This document shows, piece after piece, positions 39,142 to 47,957 of a DNA stretch of 64,000 nt. The notes under the pieces are model-generated. The model was not told the origin of the DNA, ran no database searches, and saw nothing but the letters and a program-made list of their open reading frames with translations. The stretch lies in contig OZ244956.1 in assembly GCA_965222505.1 (NCBI GenBank), forward strand, positions 3,410,001 to 3,474,000, in the 5' to 3' direction. Each line of letters starts with the position of its first letter. Within the stretch, counting starts at the first letter, position 1. This stretch comes from G965222505 sp965222505. Lineage in GTDB: Bacteria > Bacteroidota > Rhodothermia > Rhodothermales > DATKEJ01. The translations under genes and the position numbers were made by a program.

Positions 39142-40488
39142 TTAGGGGGTGGAGGTATCGGTGCGGGTTTCACCCGGAAAATGGCCGAGTGCCGACAACA
39201 GCCGGGCCTGGGCACGGGCCTGTTCGATGCGGTGTCTCTGGAGGGACAAACGGGCAGCGGCAAGGTCGGAGAGCCGGTCGGCATACAGGGCGGGCAGGAG
39301 CACGCCTTCTTCGAGTTGCCGCTGGGCAACTTCCAGGATCTGCTCCCGCAGGGCGATGTGCCGCAGGTCGTCGGTCAGGGTGCGTTTGAGGCGTTTTAGG
39401 GTGGTCTGTTCATCCTGAACGTCACGGTGGATGCGGCGCTTGAGGGCATCGGCATCGTGTGCGGTGATCGTTGCCTGTTGCCGCAAGACGCGGGCCGTGC
39501 GGCGGGCTTGGCCCCAATCGAATACATTCCACCGCAGCCGTACCCCGGCGATGCCGAATTCGTTCAGTTCATCACTCAGGAAATTAAAAGGCCCTGGCCG
39601 CCCCACACCGGCTTGCCCAAATACACTCAACTGGGGAAGCAACTTGGTGGTAACTACGCGGGCCTCCGCTTCCAGGCGGGCTTGCCGTTGATCCAGCAAC
39701 TGAAGTTCTTGCGTCTGGATGGAGACCTCCGAAGTTGAGCCGGAGGGGGGATGGACGGCAGACAGAGGCCCGGTAAGGTCTGGCACGGCCAGTACCGTTG
39801 TGGGGGGAAGCGTTTGGCCCAGAAATCCGCCCAGTACACCCAGCGCCGCCAGCCGATGGGCCTCGGCTTCTTCAATTTGTTGGCGAAGCTGGATCTGTTC
39901 GGCCTCCAGCGCGGCGGCATCCGAAGGCAAGGCCACGCTGTCCCGGACGTGTGCCTGCACGAGTTTGAGCCGGGCTGCCAGATCCTCAACCGATAGTCTG
40001 AGCGCTTCGGCCTGAACCTGAAAAAGCAGGGCGGCGAAGTACGTCTCGGTAGCTCCATCGCGTAGCGCTTTCAAGGATACCTCAACCCCGGCGATCTGCT
40101 CGGCCAGCCGTGCCCGTTCCGCTGCTGCTTCCCGTCCTGGCCGACCTCCACTAAGGAGCAGCCAGTCTACTTCGGCCTGGACGCGGTATTGGGACAGCGG
40201 AGGACCCAGCGTCATGCCGGTAGGGAAGTCGATGGAGATTGTTTCGTTTTGCCGAGTGGCGAGGGCCGTGACGGCCACCTGGGGCAGCCGCTGCATCTTC
40301 AGGTTTTGTCGACGCAGGCGCGAGGCCTCGGCCAGCAGGGACGGCTGGATGGCACGCGGATCCTGCTCAGCCGCCAGGGTTCGGACCTCAAAGAGGTTGA
40401 GCGTATCGGCTTGCATCCCGCTTTGCGTCGGTGGTCCGTCTGATACGGGGCCGCATGCAAGGAGCACGCAGAAGGCAAAGAAAAACAT
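39142..40488 (-). CDS. TolC-family outer-membrane efflux lipoprotein
   Basis: This 448-residue protein would form the outer-membrane duct of the tripartite pump. The N-terminus has a signal with lipobox LLACG. Two related halves are typical of the family, with long coiled-coil helices (for example LAEQIAGVEVSLKALRDGATETYFAALLFQVQAEAL and LEEGVLLPALYADRLSDLAAARLSLQ) and barrel strands (QYRVQAEVDWLLLSGG, VRLRWNVFDWGQARR). It follows the TetR gene by 15 bp and precedes HlyD. Confidence 0.92.
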   Translation of the reverse strand: MFFFAFCVLLACGPVSDGPPTQSGMQADTLNLFEVRTLAAEQDPRAIQPSLLAEASRLRRQNLKMQRLPQVAVTALATRQNETISIDFPTGMTLGPPLSQYRVQAEVDWLLLSGGRPGREAAAERARLAEQIAGVEVSLKALRDGATETYFAALLFQVQAEALRLSVEDLAARLKLVQAHVRDSVALPSDAAALEAEQIQLRQQIEEAEAHRLAALGVLGGFLGQTLPPTTVLAVPDLTGPLSAVHPPSGSTSEVSIQTQELQLLDQRQARLEAEARVVTTKLLPQLSVFGQAGVGRPGPFNFLSDELNEFGIAGVRLRWNVFDWGQARRTARVLRQQATITAHDADALKRRIHRDVQDEQTTLKRLKRTLTDDLRHIALREQILEVAQRQLEEGVLLPALYADRLSDLAAARLSLQRHRIEQARAQARLLSALGHFPGETRTDTSTP

Positions 40489-40503
40489 GGCAATACGGAT
40501 GGT

Positions 40504-41169
40504 TTACAGACTGAGGCCACGCAGGATGAAGTCGGCCAGATCCTCACGGCGGCGGTCCAGCATGGCGGCACGGGCGGTTTCGTCAAGGCCGAGGATGAGT
40601 TCGATCATGCCGGCAGCGGCAAACGGATAGACGAGCGTCGACATCAACAGGACGATCAGGTCTTCGGCTTTTGTGGGGCGCAAACGCCCGGCCTCGGCTT
40701 CGGCATCCAGTTGGTGTTGCAGCTTTGCGAGTACCACCGACTGGATCTGTTGAAGCGGCACGATCTGCGTGACCAACGTCTTCAGGCGGGTCGGATGGTA
40801 TTGCAACTCGGCCAGGACGTACAGCGGCAAAAAAGGGTTGGCTGAGAGGGTTTCAATTTCGAAATCTACAACCTGGGTCAGCTTTTCCCGAAGGGGGAGA
40901 TCAGAGGCCAGGGTTTGCAACAGCCGGGGAAACAGGGATTGTGCAGCCCGGATGAACACGGCCTCGGCCAGCTTTTGCTTGGAGCGAAAGTAATAGTTGA
41001 TCAGCGCCCGGTTGACCCCGGCTGCTTCGGCAATGTCCTGCGTCCGTGCTCCTGCAATGCCCCGGCGCACAAACACCTGCTGCGCCGCCGCCAGAATGCG
41101 GTTCTCGGTCTGTTGATCATCGGGCGCTTGAATCGTCTCCTGTGGCATACCCCAGAGGCCGTCGGCCAA
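40504..41169 (-). CDS. TetR-family regulator of the efflux operon (CecR-like)
   Basis: This 221-residue protein probably represses the downstream export operon and responds to its substrate. The helix-turn-helix lies at about 25-65: NRILAAAQQVFVRRGIAGARTQDIAEAAGVNRALINYYFRSK. The C-terminal ligand/dimer domain is all helical. ATG 41169 or the ATG seven codons later could be used. It is the first gene of the operon, an order also found for cecR-ybhGFSR in E. coli. Two overlapping palindromes lie just upstream as candidate operators. Confidence 0.92.
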   Translation of the reverse strand: MADGLWGMPQETIQAPDDQQTENRILAAAQQVFVRRGIAGARTQDIAEAAGVNRALINYYFRSKQKLAEAVFIRAAQSLFPRLLQTLASDLPLREKLTQVVDFEIETLSANPFLPLYVLAELQYHPTRLKTLVTQIVPLQQIQSVVLAKLQHQLDAEAEAGRLRPTKAEDLIVLLMSTLVYPFAAAGMIELILGLDETARAAMLDRRREDLADFILRGLSL

Positions 41170-41201
41170 TTAGAAACGTGGTGGTTCGTATAATTTATGA
41201 C

Positions 41202-41230
41202 TTAAACGGCTTGTTTAACCATTTGGTTAA
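41202..41230. promoter_or_regulatory. Candidate TetR operator, two overlapping palindromes
   Basis: TTAAAC-GGCTT-GTTTAA (41202-41218) and TTAACC-ATTT-GGTTAA (41215-41230) are perfect 6-bp-arm palindromes sharing TTAA. They lie 33-61 bp upstream of the regulator ATG, downstream of DUF3179, where the operon promoter is expected. Autoregulation is inferred. Confidence 0.6.
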
Positions 41231-41276
41231 TGAATAGTTTCATGATTGGCGTCGATGCCATCTTCCGGTAACATTC

Positions 41277-42422
41277 TCAGGGCTTAAACAAGGTCCCGTC
41301 GGGTTTGAAGGCAGACCACACGAACCAGAATACGTTGTGGTGTACCACCGGCGCCAACCGACGTCCTTGCATTGGGCCTTCGACGGCTTCCCCCAGCACG
41401 TTCCAGACCGAGCCGGTTTGTTGATCGGTGAATTGATCGTCTTTGCCGCGTTCAAACGTAAACGTCTGGCCGTCCAGGGTGCGCTGAAAAGCGCCAATGG
41501 TACCGATGTCCTTGCCCCGGCTGATTTGTTCGGCATCCAGCGCGGAGGCTGTGCCTTCGGTCCAGAACAAGACCACGGGCGTTTCGGCCAGGGTATCGTT
41601 GAAGACCTTTTCCTTGCGTAAGGTCCGGCGGCGGTAAGCACGCCCGGTTTCACCGACTTCAATGCCCACCACGTGTTCCATTGGGCGGAGGGCATTGTCG
41701 GTTTCGCCGTCATAGGCCCACGGGCGCTGATCTACATCATCATATCCTTTGTAGGGGTTGCGGCCATAGGGGCGGGCGTGGCCGGTGTTTTTGGAGAGGA
41801 CCTGGCCGTCGGGGTGCTCGGTTTTGAAGGTTTTCCAGGCAATGAGGGCGGCGGGAACGGCTTTGAGTTTCGTACCGGTCAGTTTGCCCACAATGGCCGC
41901 TCCGCTAAACTGTTGCCACCAGGATTCCGTCTGCCGGTCCCACATCACCAGGTCGCTGTTGCGCAAGTTTCCGCTGGTGCCGAACGTGAGCCGCTGGCCC
42001 TCAATTTCCGGACGTTCGTAGACCAGGGCCGCATAACACAACGGGCAAAACGTGACCGTCACGGGCACCCCGCCCACGTCATCGTTGACGATTTCATGCC
42101 ACGTCAGAATTTGGAGGGGGTAGGCCCGCACATCGTCTCCGATGCGCAGGAACAGGACCGGCTCCTGGTCTTCGATCCAGGCATCGGCCTCCTTGGGAGA
42201 CACAAAGGAAGGCTGGTCGATGGGGGGAATGCCGTCGCGGGGTGGGCCGCCGGAGCGGATCTCGTCGTACGGGATGCTATGTTTACAGAAGTCTGTAGCC
42301 CAACCGGCGGAAGAAAAACCCAATGTGGAGATCCCGGCAAAAGGATCGGTGCAGTTGGATTGGGCGGCGGCCGGTCCCGCCATCATCAAAAATAAACCGG
42401 ATAGCAAAAGGCGAAAACCCAT
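41277..42422 (-). CDS. DUF3179-domain secreted protein
   Basis: This 381-residue exported protein (signal peptide LLLSGLFLMMAGPAAAQ) belongs to DUF3179, a family of unknown function common in Bacteroidota and haloarchaea. Recognised blocks are DGIPPIDQPSFVSPKEADAW, AYPLQILTWHEIVNDDVGG, PVTVTFCPLCYAALVYER and FGTSGNLRNSDLVMWDRQTESWWQQ. The conserved cysteine pair in FCPLC is present and could bind a metal or form a disulfide. It precedes the TetR gene by 107 bp but is unlikely to be part of the pump. Confidence 0.88.
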   Translation of the reverse strand: MGFRLLLSGLFLMMAGPAAAQSNCTDPFAGISTLGFSSAGWATDFCKHSIPYDEIRSGGPPRDGIPPIDQPSFVSPKEADAWIEDQEPVLFLRIGDDVRAYPLQILTWHEIVNDDVGGVPVTVTFCPLCYAALVYERPEIEGQRLTFGTSGNLRNSDLVMWDRQTESWWQQFSGAAIVGKLTGTKLKAVPAALIAWKTFKTEHPDGQVLSKNTGHARPYGRNPYKGYDDVDQRPWAYDGETDNALRPMEHVVGIEVGETGRAYRRRTLRKEKVFNDTLAETPVVLFWTEGTASALDAEQISRGKDIGTIGAFQRTLDGQTFTFERGKDDQFTDQQTGSVWNVLGEAVEGPMQGRRLAPVVHHNVFWFVWSAFKPDGTLFKP

Positions 42423-42546
42423 ATATCGATCTCATACGTGAACATGTACGGATTCGATACCTCACCCCTAAAAAACGTTACACCCCGGATGTGGAACGAA
42501 CCCGCAATCTCTCGTGGTTGCCCGGATATTAAAATACCCTCATCAC

Positions 42547-43308
42547 TCAAAACGAAACCGTCAACGAATTTTGCAACAGCAGGTCATAGGACTTGAGCGA
42601 GACTGGCGGTTCACTGTCGTAGCGATACGTCATGGTCACCCCGAAGGAAATATGATCATTGAGGAGCACGTTCATGCTTAGGTCACTGAGGATACGCAAA
42701 TCGCTCCAATCATCAACGCGGGGCTGTATGTAGAAGGTGGTACCGAGGGTGACGTTGTTTTTGGTTTCGGTCTGGCCCACAAAGTAGTTGCTCCAGCGCA
42801 CAACGGTGGAACTCGGATTTTCGGTCGTCACTTTTTTGGGGTTGAGTTCCTCATTCTCAAGCATCGGTGTGGTGCCGAGGTAGATGCTGGATTTTTCGTC
42901 CTTAAAGAGTTTGAACCGCACCCCTGTACCGGCCAGCAGCCGCCGGTTGAGCAGGCGCGTCTCGTCATATTCTATCTGTCCAAATACCTCATAAATCAGC
43001 CATGTTTTCAGGAAGCCGTTGTACCGAATGTGCCCGAAGCCGTTGTTGACCAGGACGTCTTTGGTGCTCTGTAAAAACTGAACCTTGCCGATCACGAACC
43101 CCTTATGTTTCCCCTTGAAAACGTCCAGCCGACCGTTTAGCCCGATGATGTACAACTCCGTGTTACCCTGTCTTAATGTGAAGGCGGTACCGAGGGAGCC
43201 GTTCACGCCGCGTTCAACCTGCGCACGCATGGCTTCCGTATTGACCTGGGCCGAAAGGGGGGGTGTTGTACCCAATACAAGTAGCAAGAATAAAAGAAAA
43301 CGAAGCAT
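42547..43308 (-). CDS. DUF481-family outer-membrane protein
   Basis: This 253-residue protein has a signal peptide ending PPLSAQ and the alternating strands of a DUF481/YdiY-type beta-barrel (LYIIGLNGRLDVFKGKHKGFVIGKV, RLLAGTGVRFKLFKDEKSSIYLGTT). The C-terminal residue is Phe (LTVSF), a usual barrel assembly signal. Members of this family are described as salt-induced outer-membrane proteins; the function here is unknown. It lies in a minus-strand series with nadC upstream and DUF3179 downstream. Confidence 0.75.
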   Translation of the reverse strand: MLRFLLFLLLVLGTTPPLSAQVNTEAMRAQVERGVNGSLGTAFTLRQGNTELYIIGLNGRLDVFKGKHKGFVIGKVQFLQSTKDVLVNNGFGHIRYNGFLKTWLIYEVFGQIEYDETRLLNRRLLAGTGVRFKLFKDEKSSIYLGTTPMLENEELNPKKVTTENPSSTVVRWSNYFVGQTETKNNVTLGTTFYIQPRVDDWSDLRILSDLSMNVLLNDHISFGVTMTYRYDSEPPVSLKSYDLLLQNSLTVSF

Positions 43309-43350
43309 ATTTTCGTGCGGAGTTTGGGGATGCAGCGATCATCGAATGAC

Positions 43351-43433
43351 CGGGCGGGCACAAGACCTGCCCGTCCCCATTTGCCCATCAAAACGATCGC
43401 GCCCCAGGAGGGGGCGGCCTTGTGCCGACCCGG
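43351..43433. repeat. Pair of inverted GC-rich palindromic repeats
   Basis: CGGGCGGGCACAAGACCTGC (43351) and GGCGGCCTTGTGCCGACCCG (43413) are inverted relatives of one another. Each also contains its own small hairpin. They resemble the GTAGGGGCGGCC...GTGGCCGCCC-type repeats seen in many bacteria. They occupy the 180-bp gap between nadC and the DUF481 gene. Confidence 0.55.
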
Positions 43434-43488
43434 GTATGGGAATGTCTCGGCCTTTGCCATATATCGCGATGGTTCAACCCGAAACAGG

Positions 43489-44403
43489 TCAGGCTCCCGT
43501 TTGCAACCGGATTTTCATGGAAATATCGAGGGCGGTGACGGAATGCGTCAGGGCACCTGAGGAGATGAAATCCACACCGGTGGCGGCAATGGCGGGTACG
43601 GTGCCGAGGGTGACGTTGCCGGAGGCTTCGGTGGCGATGCGTCCGTCAATGCGCTGAACGGCCTCTTGCAACATCGAGGTGTCCAGGGTGCCGTCTTCCT
43701 GCATCTGGGCCATATTGTCCAGCAAGACCCTTTCGATGTTACCGTTGGTTTCGGCCCATACGTCCAGCACTTCGTCTACCTCATCCAGCGTTCGGGTTTC
43801 GATTTCGATGTAGAGGGTGGGGCGGTCCTGCTGGATGCGGTATGCCTGTGCCGCTCGAATGGCCGGGCGGATGCCCCCGGCTGCTGCAATGTGGTTGTCC
43901 TTGATGAGGATCATGTCGAACAGCCCGATGCGGTGGTTTTTGCCCCCACCGAGAGCCACAGCGGCCTTGTCCAGGTACCGGAGGCCGGGCACGGTTTTGC
44001 GGGTGTCCAGGATGCGGGTGGGGTGTGGGCCGACGGCATCCACCATGCGCCGCGTTGCGGTAGCAATCCCGCTCATGCGCTGCATCAGGTTCAGGGCCAG
44101 CCGTTCCCCTATGAGTAGTGCACGGGCTGGCCCGGTAACGGTGCCGAATGTAGTGCCGGTGGTCACGGCATCGCCATCCTGTTGCGTCCAGGTGATCTCA
44201 ACGGCAGGATCCATGAGGGCAAATACGCGCTCGGCAACCTGCAATCCGGCCAGTACACCATCGGCTTTGGCGAGGAAATAGGCGGTGGCCTGGGTTTCGG
44301 AGGGGATGGTGGCTTCGGTGGTGACGTCGCCGGTGCCCAGGTCTTCATCAAGGGCCTGCCGAAGCAGCCGGTTTAGATGGTGGGCATCAATGGTGAGGGG
44401 CAT
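43489..44403 (-). CDS. nadC: Nicotinate-nucleotide pyrophosphorylase (carboxylating)
   Basis: This enzyme makes nicotinate mononucleotide from quinolinate and PRPP in NAD biosynthesis. The 304-residue length is typical. Diagnostic motifs are EDLGTGDVTTEATIP, LNLMQRMSGIATATR, LDTRKTVPGLRYLDKAAVALGGGKNHR and FDMILIKDNHI, and near the C-terminus EASGNVTLG and GVDFISSGALTHS. The thioesterase stop lies 2 bp upstream of its ATG. No other NAD-synthesis gene is present in the window. Confidence 0.97.
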   Translation of the reverse strand: MPLTIDAHHLNRLLRQALDEDLGTGDVTTEATIPSETQATAYFLAKADGVLAGLQVAERVFALMDPAVEITWTQQDGDAVTTGTTFGTVTGPARALLIGERLALNLMQRMSGIATATRRMVDAVGPHPTRILDTRKTVPGLRYLDKAAVALGGGKNHRIGLFDMILIKDNHIAAAGGIRPAIRAAQAYRIQQDRPTLYIEIETRTLDEVDEVLDVWAETNGNIERVLLDNMAQMQEDGTLDTSMLQEAVQRIDGRIATEASGNVTLGTVPAIAATGVDFISSGALTHSVTALDISMKIRLQTGA

Positions 44404-44405
44404 AC

Positions 44406-44834
44406 CTATTGGGCAAGAAAAGCAGATTCAAAAACGGATTTTATCATGTCCGGGATGCGGACCGGGCGGCGGCGTTTGACGTCCACAAAACACAAGGTCA
44501 CTCGTCCCTCAACCAACAGTTTGGGTTCAGGCACACCGTTGACCATCCGCCGCACTTCATAGTCGATGGGAATGCGCACCGTTGGCATTTCGGGGAAAAG
44601 GCATTTGATTTGCAACTCATCATCATACAACCCTGAGCCGTGGTATTTCAGGCGTACGTCGGTGACGGGCATGACGATGCCTGCATCTTCAACCGCTTTA
44701 TAGGGGAGGCCGAACGAACGCAGGGCTTCGGTACGGGCGGCTTCGAAAAAGTCCAGGTAATGCGTATGGTACACCACCCGCATGGGATCGCATTCACGGT
44801 AGCGCACCCGGTGGTAGTACATGTACGTGAGCAT
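44406..44834 (-). CDS. Acyl-CoA thioesterase, YbgC/4-hydroxybenzoyl-CoA type
   Basis: This hotdog-fold thioesterase of 142 residues has the family start HRVRYRECDPMRVVYHTHYLDFFEAARTEALR, including the catalytic Asp (ECDPMRVVYHTHY). The remainder (VRLKYHGSGLYDDELQIKC, VTLCFVDVKRRRPVRIPD) is typical. It lies 6 bp after accA and 2 bp before nadC, so the three probably share a transcript. Removal of acyl groups from CoA fits the neighbouring fatty-acid gene. Confidence 0.92.
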   Translation of the reverse strand: MLTYMYYHRVRYRECDPMRVVYHTHYLDFFEAARTEALRSFGLPYKAVEDAGIVMPVTDVRLKYHGSGLYDDELQIKCLFPEMPTVRIPIDYEVRRMVNGVPEPKLLVEGRVTLCFVDVKRRRPVRIPDMIKSVFESAFLAQ

Positions 44835-44840
44835 GGCCGC

Positions 44841-45833
44841 TTAGGTCATCGGGTTTTCAGCTTCCTGCCATGCGCCCATACGCTCAAACTTGAGCAGGCG
44901 CTCCTGAATCAGGGCCGCTCCGCTCAGGTCATCAAGGGCTGCTAGTGCATCGGCGATGGCCTGGCCGGTGTGGGCAAAGGCCGTTTTAGGATTGCGGTGT
45001 GCCCCGCCGGTGGGTTCTTCAACAATCTGGTCGATGATGCCGGTTTGAATGAGGTCAGACGCGGTTAGTTTGAGGGCGCTTGCGGCCTGCTCCTTATAAT
45101 CCCAGGAGCGCCACAGAATCGAAGAGCAGCTTTCCGGGGAAATCACAGAGTACCAGGTGTTCTCCAACATCAGAATACGGTCGCCTACGGCAATGCCCAA
45201 CGCGCCGCCCGAAGCACCCTCGCCAATGATGACAACGATGATGGGTACGGGATAACCGGCCATCTCCATGAGGTTGCGGGCAATGGCTTCAGCTTGCCCT
45301 CGCTCTTCGGCTTCGAGGCCGGGGTAGGCTCCGGGGGTATCCAGAAAGGTGATGATCGGCTTGTTAAACTTGGCGGCCATTTGCATCAGCCGACGGGCTT
45401 TCCGGTAGCCCTCCGGGTTGGGCATACCGAAGCGCCGTTTCTTTCGGCTCTTGGTGTCTCGGCCTTTCTGGTGGCCGATGACCATCACCGTCCGGTTGCG
45501 GTAGCCATACTGCTGGCCCCGAAACTGGGCCGGGCCCCCGACGATGGCCGGGTCGTCTCCGTAGAGCCGGTCTCCGTGGAGTTCCACAAACCCACGTGTG
45601 AGCGCACTGATGTAATCCAGCGTATAGGGCCGCTCGGGGTGCCGGGCAATCTGAACCCGTTGCCACCGGGTGAGGTTGGCATAGATTGAAACACGAAGGG
45701 ACTCCAGCCGATGCTCCAGGTCGTCGATTTTTTCGGACAAATCGACGGCGGCATCGGCATGGTCCAGCGCTCGCATTTCATGCAGCTTCTGCTCCAGCTC
45801 AACCAGGGGCTTTTCAAAATCGAGTAGGTACAT
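44841..45833 (-). CDS. accA: Acetyl-CoA carboxylase carboxyltransferase subunit alpha
   Basis: This is the alpha subunit of the carboxyltransferase that makes malonyl-CoA for fatty-acid synthesis. From ATG 45833 (MYLLDFEKPLVELEQKLHEM) it has 330 residues, the usual size. Conserved blocks are HPERPYTLDYISALT, HGDRLYGDDPAIVGG, GMPNPEGYRKARRLMQMA, ITFLDTPGAYPGLEAEERGQ and GEGASGGALGI. The partner accD is not in the window. The longer frame to 45914 has no family similarity. Confidence 0.97.
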   Translation of the reverse strand: MYLLDFEKPLVELEQKLHEMRALDHADAAVDLSEKIDDLEHRLESLRVSIYANLTRWQRVQIARHPERPYTLDYISALTRGFVELHGDRLYGDDPAIVGGPAQFRGQQYGYRNRTVMVIGHQKGRDTKSRKKRRFGMPNPEGYRKARRLMQMAAKFNKPIITFLDTPGAYPGLEAEERGQAEAIARNLMEMAGYPVPIIVVIIGEGASGGALGIAVGDRILMLENTWYSVISPESCSSILWRSWDYKEQAASALKLTASDLIQTGIIDQIVEEPTGGAHRNPKTAFAHTGQAIADALAALDDLSGAALIQERLLKFERMGAWQEAENPMT

Positions 45834-45916
45834 GCGCGTGTGGACATCAGGAAAAAGGGACGGGGAAGATACGGCGGGATGGGGGGAATGAAAAGCAGAA
45901 AAGGCACACCGCACAT

Positions 45917-47881
45917 CTACGGCATTTGTGCTTGTTGTCCGTTGGCCGGTAGCCAGACATTGAGAAAATCAAACGCCGTGGGGCTGCCGTTCATGTCAAA
46001 ATCACCACTATGGTAACCCGAAGGCCCACCATTGACCGGCAACCACACGTTCAAGAAATCAAAGGCCGTCACCGCACCACTCACATCGCCGTCACCCCCC
46101 CAAAGCGTGAACCAACCCCCTCGATCCCGCATGGCCGCTCCCCCTCCCGTGTAGGCCTGCGCCAGACCCGTACCAAAATCATAGCTGCCCACCACTTCAT
46201 CCCACTTCACATAGACCGGACGAGACGACATGACCGCCAGGTGGTTCCGGTGGTGTACGGCCACATAGTACCAGCCCGGATCGACCTTGATCGCGGTGAA
46301 CCCCACATCGGGCTCAAAAAGCAAACCGTTGGCATTGAGGGCATAGATCCTGCGAAACTTCAGGCTCGGCCCCCCGGCATCGATGAGGCCGCCTTGCAGG
46401 AAGTCGACGTAGACCCAGTCGACCATCTCCGGCGGAATGGTGGTCATGCTCACGTTGCCGGGGATGTTCCATGGGGGGGCGCTGTAGGGTTGTGTGAGCG
46501 GAATTTGGCCGGCCGTGTTGAGGTCTGTGTGCATGGCCCCGGTGGTGTAGGCACCGTCGAGGAGGACCTTGAGGGCAAAGGTGCTGGCAAGGCCGGTAGC
46601 GCCGAGTTCGTTGGCCCCGATGTCGCATCCGTCGTCGGCATCAGCGAAGGCGGCGATGTCCTTGGGTCTGAGGGGAGTGCTGGTGTTTCCTGCGGTTCCG
46701 CGCTGGTCGTGTTTTTGGCCGAGGCAGCTACCCATGTCGATGACGGTGTTGGGAGTGATGGTCGTTGTAGGGGGATGGGTGTGTGTGGGTCCTGCGTTGT
46801 CTTGCAAGGCATCGATGTTGGCCACGAGGGGAGCTGCAGCGGTGCCGACGTAGTCGTTGTTGGCATTCGGATTGCCTGTTGGGAAGTATGTGGTTCCGCT
46901 ATTGTTAATGCCGATGAGGTTGTACCCAAAGGATGTAAACGTCGCACCTGGATATATAAGGGCGTCTGGATGGTTATTCCCGCCCAGGTCGAAGTTACCG
47001 GCGACGATGTTGTTCTGCATCTTCAAATCGTAGTTGGTGGTGATGCCTGCAAAAAGACCTCCACCACCTGCCCCCCCTCCAGTGTTGTTGGTAATCGTCG
47101 TGTGGCTGATATCCAGGGTGTGACCATTGATGCCCTGGAAATAGATGCCTCCTCCGGCACCATCTGCGCTGTTGCCGCTCAACGTTGAGCGCCGAATCGT
47201 CACACTGCCCTCGGCGGCATATAGCCCTCCTCCCAAATTCGATACGCCCCCTGTTGCTGTATTGCCGGAAATGGTGCTCTCCAGGATGACCAGGCTTGTG
47301 CCTGTTGTGGTGAAGATTCCCCCACCACGGCGGGCCATATTGCCGGTGACGCTCACCCGTTCCAGTCTCAGGTTACCACCCGCAATGCCGCCGCCATTCG
47401 TTGAGGCGATGTTGCCCGTAATGACGGCATCGGATACGGTAAGCAAACCGGAGACGTTTTCTGCATCAATGCCACCGCCACGGAGGGGGGTATCTCCCCC
47501 GGTGATCGTGACACCACTGAGCGTGAAAAACTGAGGGCTGCCTGCCGTATCCTCAAACTCGATCACCGAGCCCAGAGTGTTTCCATCAATGGTCAAAAGC
47601 GCTGCCCCCGGCCCGATGATGTTGGTGTCGTGTTCGACCTTGGGCAAGGTGTTAATCAGTGTGATCGTGCCCGTTTTGGCGAAGAAGATGTCGTCGGCAT
47701 TCAGGGGGTCTCCAGCCGGGCAGGCATCGACGGGTGTGTTGGTGTTGGCCGCCAGGATGGCCTCACGCAGGTTGCAGGAGCCGTTGGCCGTGTTGGTATC
47801 GTCGGTGAGGTGGGTGACCCAGATCGTTTGGGCCGAGGCCGGGGTGCTCAGGATTAGAAGCAGGCAGAGGAGGCGTCGCAT
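45917..47881 (-). CDS. Secreted beta-helix (CSLREA-like) protein with dockerin-like C-terminal repeats
   Basis: This 654-residue exported protein (signal LLILSTPASAQ) begins with a CSLREA-type motif (NGSCNLREAILAANTN). It continues with glycine-rich parallel beta-helix repeats of the polymorphic outer-membrane protein type (GGGIDAENVSG, TISGNTATGGVSNLGGGLYA, TLSGNSADGAGGGIYF) to about 330, then a choice-of-anchor-like ending and a mixed domain. The last 60 residues hold two Ca-binding-like repeats, GDGDVSGAVTAFDFLNVWLP and GDFDMNGSPTAFDFLNVWLP, like dockerin type I units. Likely cell-surface or extracellular; binding partner unknown. Confidence 0.8.
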   Translation of the reverse strand: MRRLLCLLLILSTPASAQTIWVTHLTDDTNTANGSCNLREAILAANTNTPVDACPAGDPLNADDIFFAKTGTITLINTLPKVEHDTNIIGPGAALLTIDGNTLGSVIEFEDTAGSPQFFTLSGVTITGGDTPLRGGGIDAENVSGLLTVSDAVITGNIASTNGGGIAGGNLRLERVSVTGNMARRGGGIFTTTGTSLVILESTISGNTATGGVSNLGGGLYAAEGSVTIRRSTLSGNSADGAGGGIYFQGINGHTLDISHTTITNNTGGGAGGGGLFAGITTNYDLKMQNNIVAGNFDLGGNNHPDALIYPGATFTSFGYNLIGINNSGTTYFPTGNPNANNDYVGTAAAPLVANIDALQDNAGPTHTHPPTTTITPNTVIDMGSCLGQKHDQRGTAGNTSTPLRPKDIAAFADADDGCDIGANELGATGLASTFALKVLLDGAYTTGAMHTDLNTAGQIPLTQPYSAPPWNIPGNVSMTTIPPEMVDWVYVDFLQGGLIDAGGPSLKFRRIYALNANGLLFEPDVGFTAIKVDPGWYYVAVHHRNHLAVMSSRPVYVKWDEVVGSYDFGTGLAQAYTGGGAAMRDRGGWFTLWGGDGDVSGAVTAFDFLNVWLPVNGGPSGYHSGDFDMNGSPTAFDFLNVWLPANGQQAQMP

Positions 47882-47904
47882 ATCGGTACAGGTTCGTTTG
47901 GATC

Positions 47905-47931
47905 ATCCCTCGGTCTTGGGTGGCGAGGGAT
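47905..47931 (-). terminator. Hairpin between the glycosyltransferase and beta-helix genes
   Basis: ATCCCTCG and CGAGGGAT form a perfect 8-bp stem around an 11-nt loop, 27 bp after the glycosyltransferase stop and 24 bp before the next start. No T-tract follows, so it could be a terminator or a 5'-leader structure. Confidence 0.4.
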
Positions 47932-47957
47932 CACGGTATGCCTGATTGGCGACAAAG

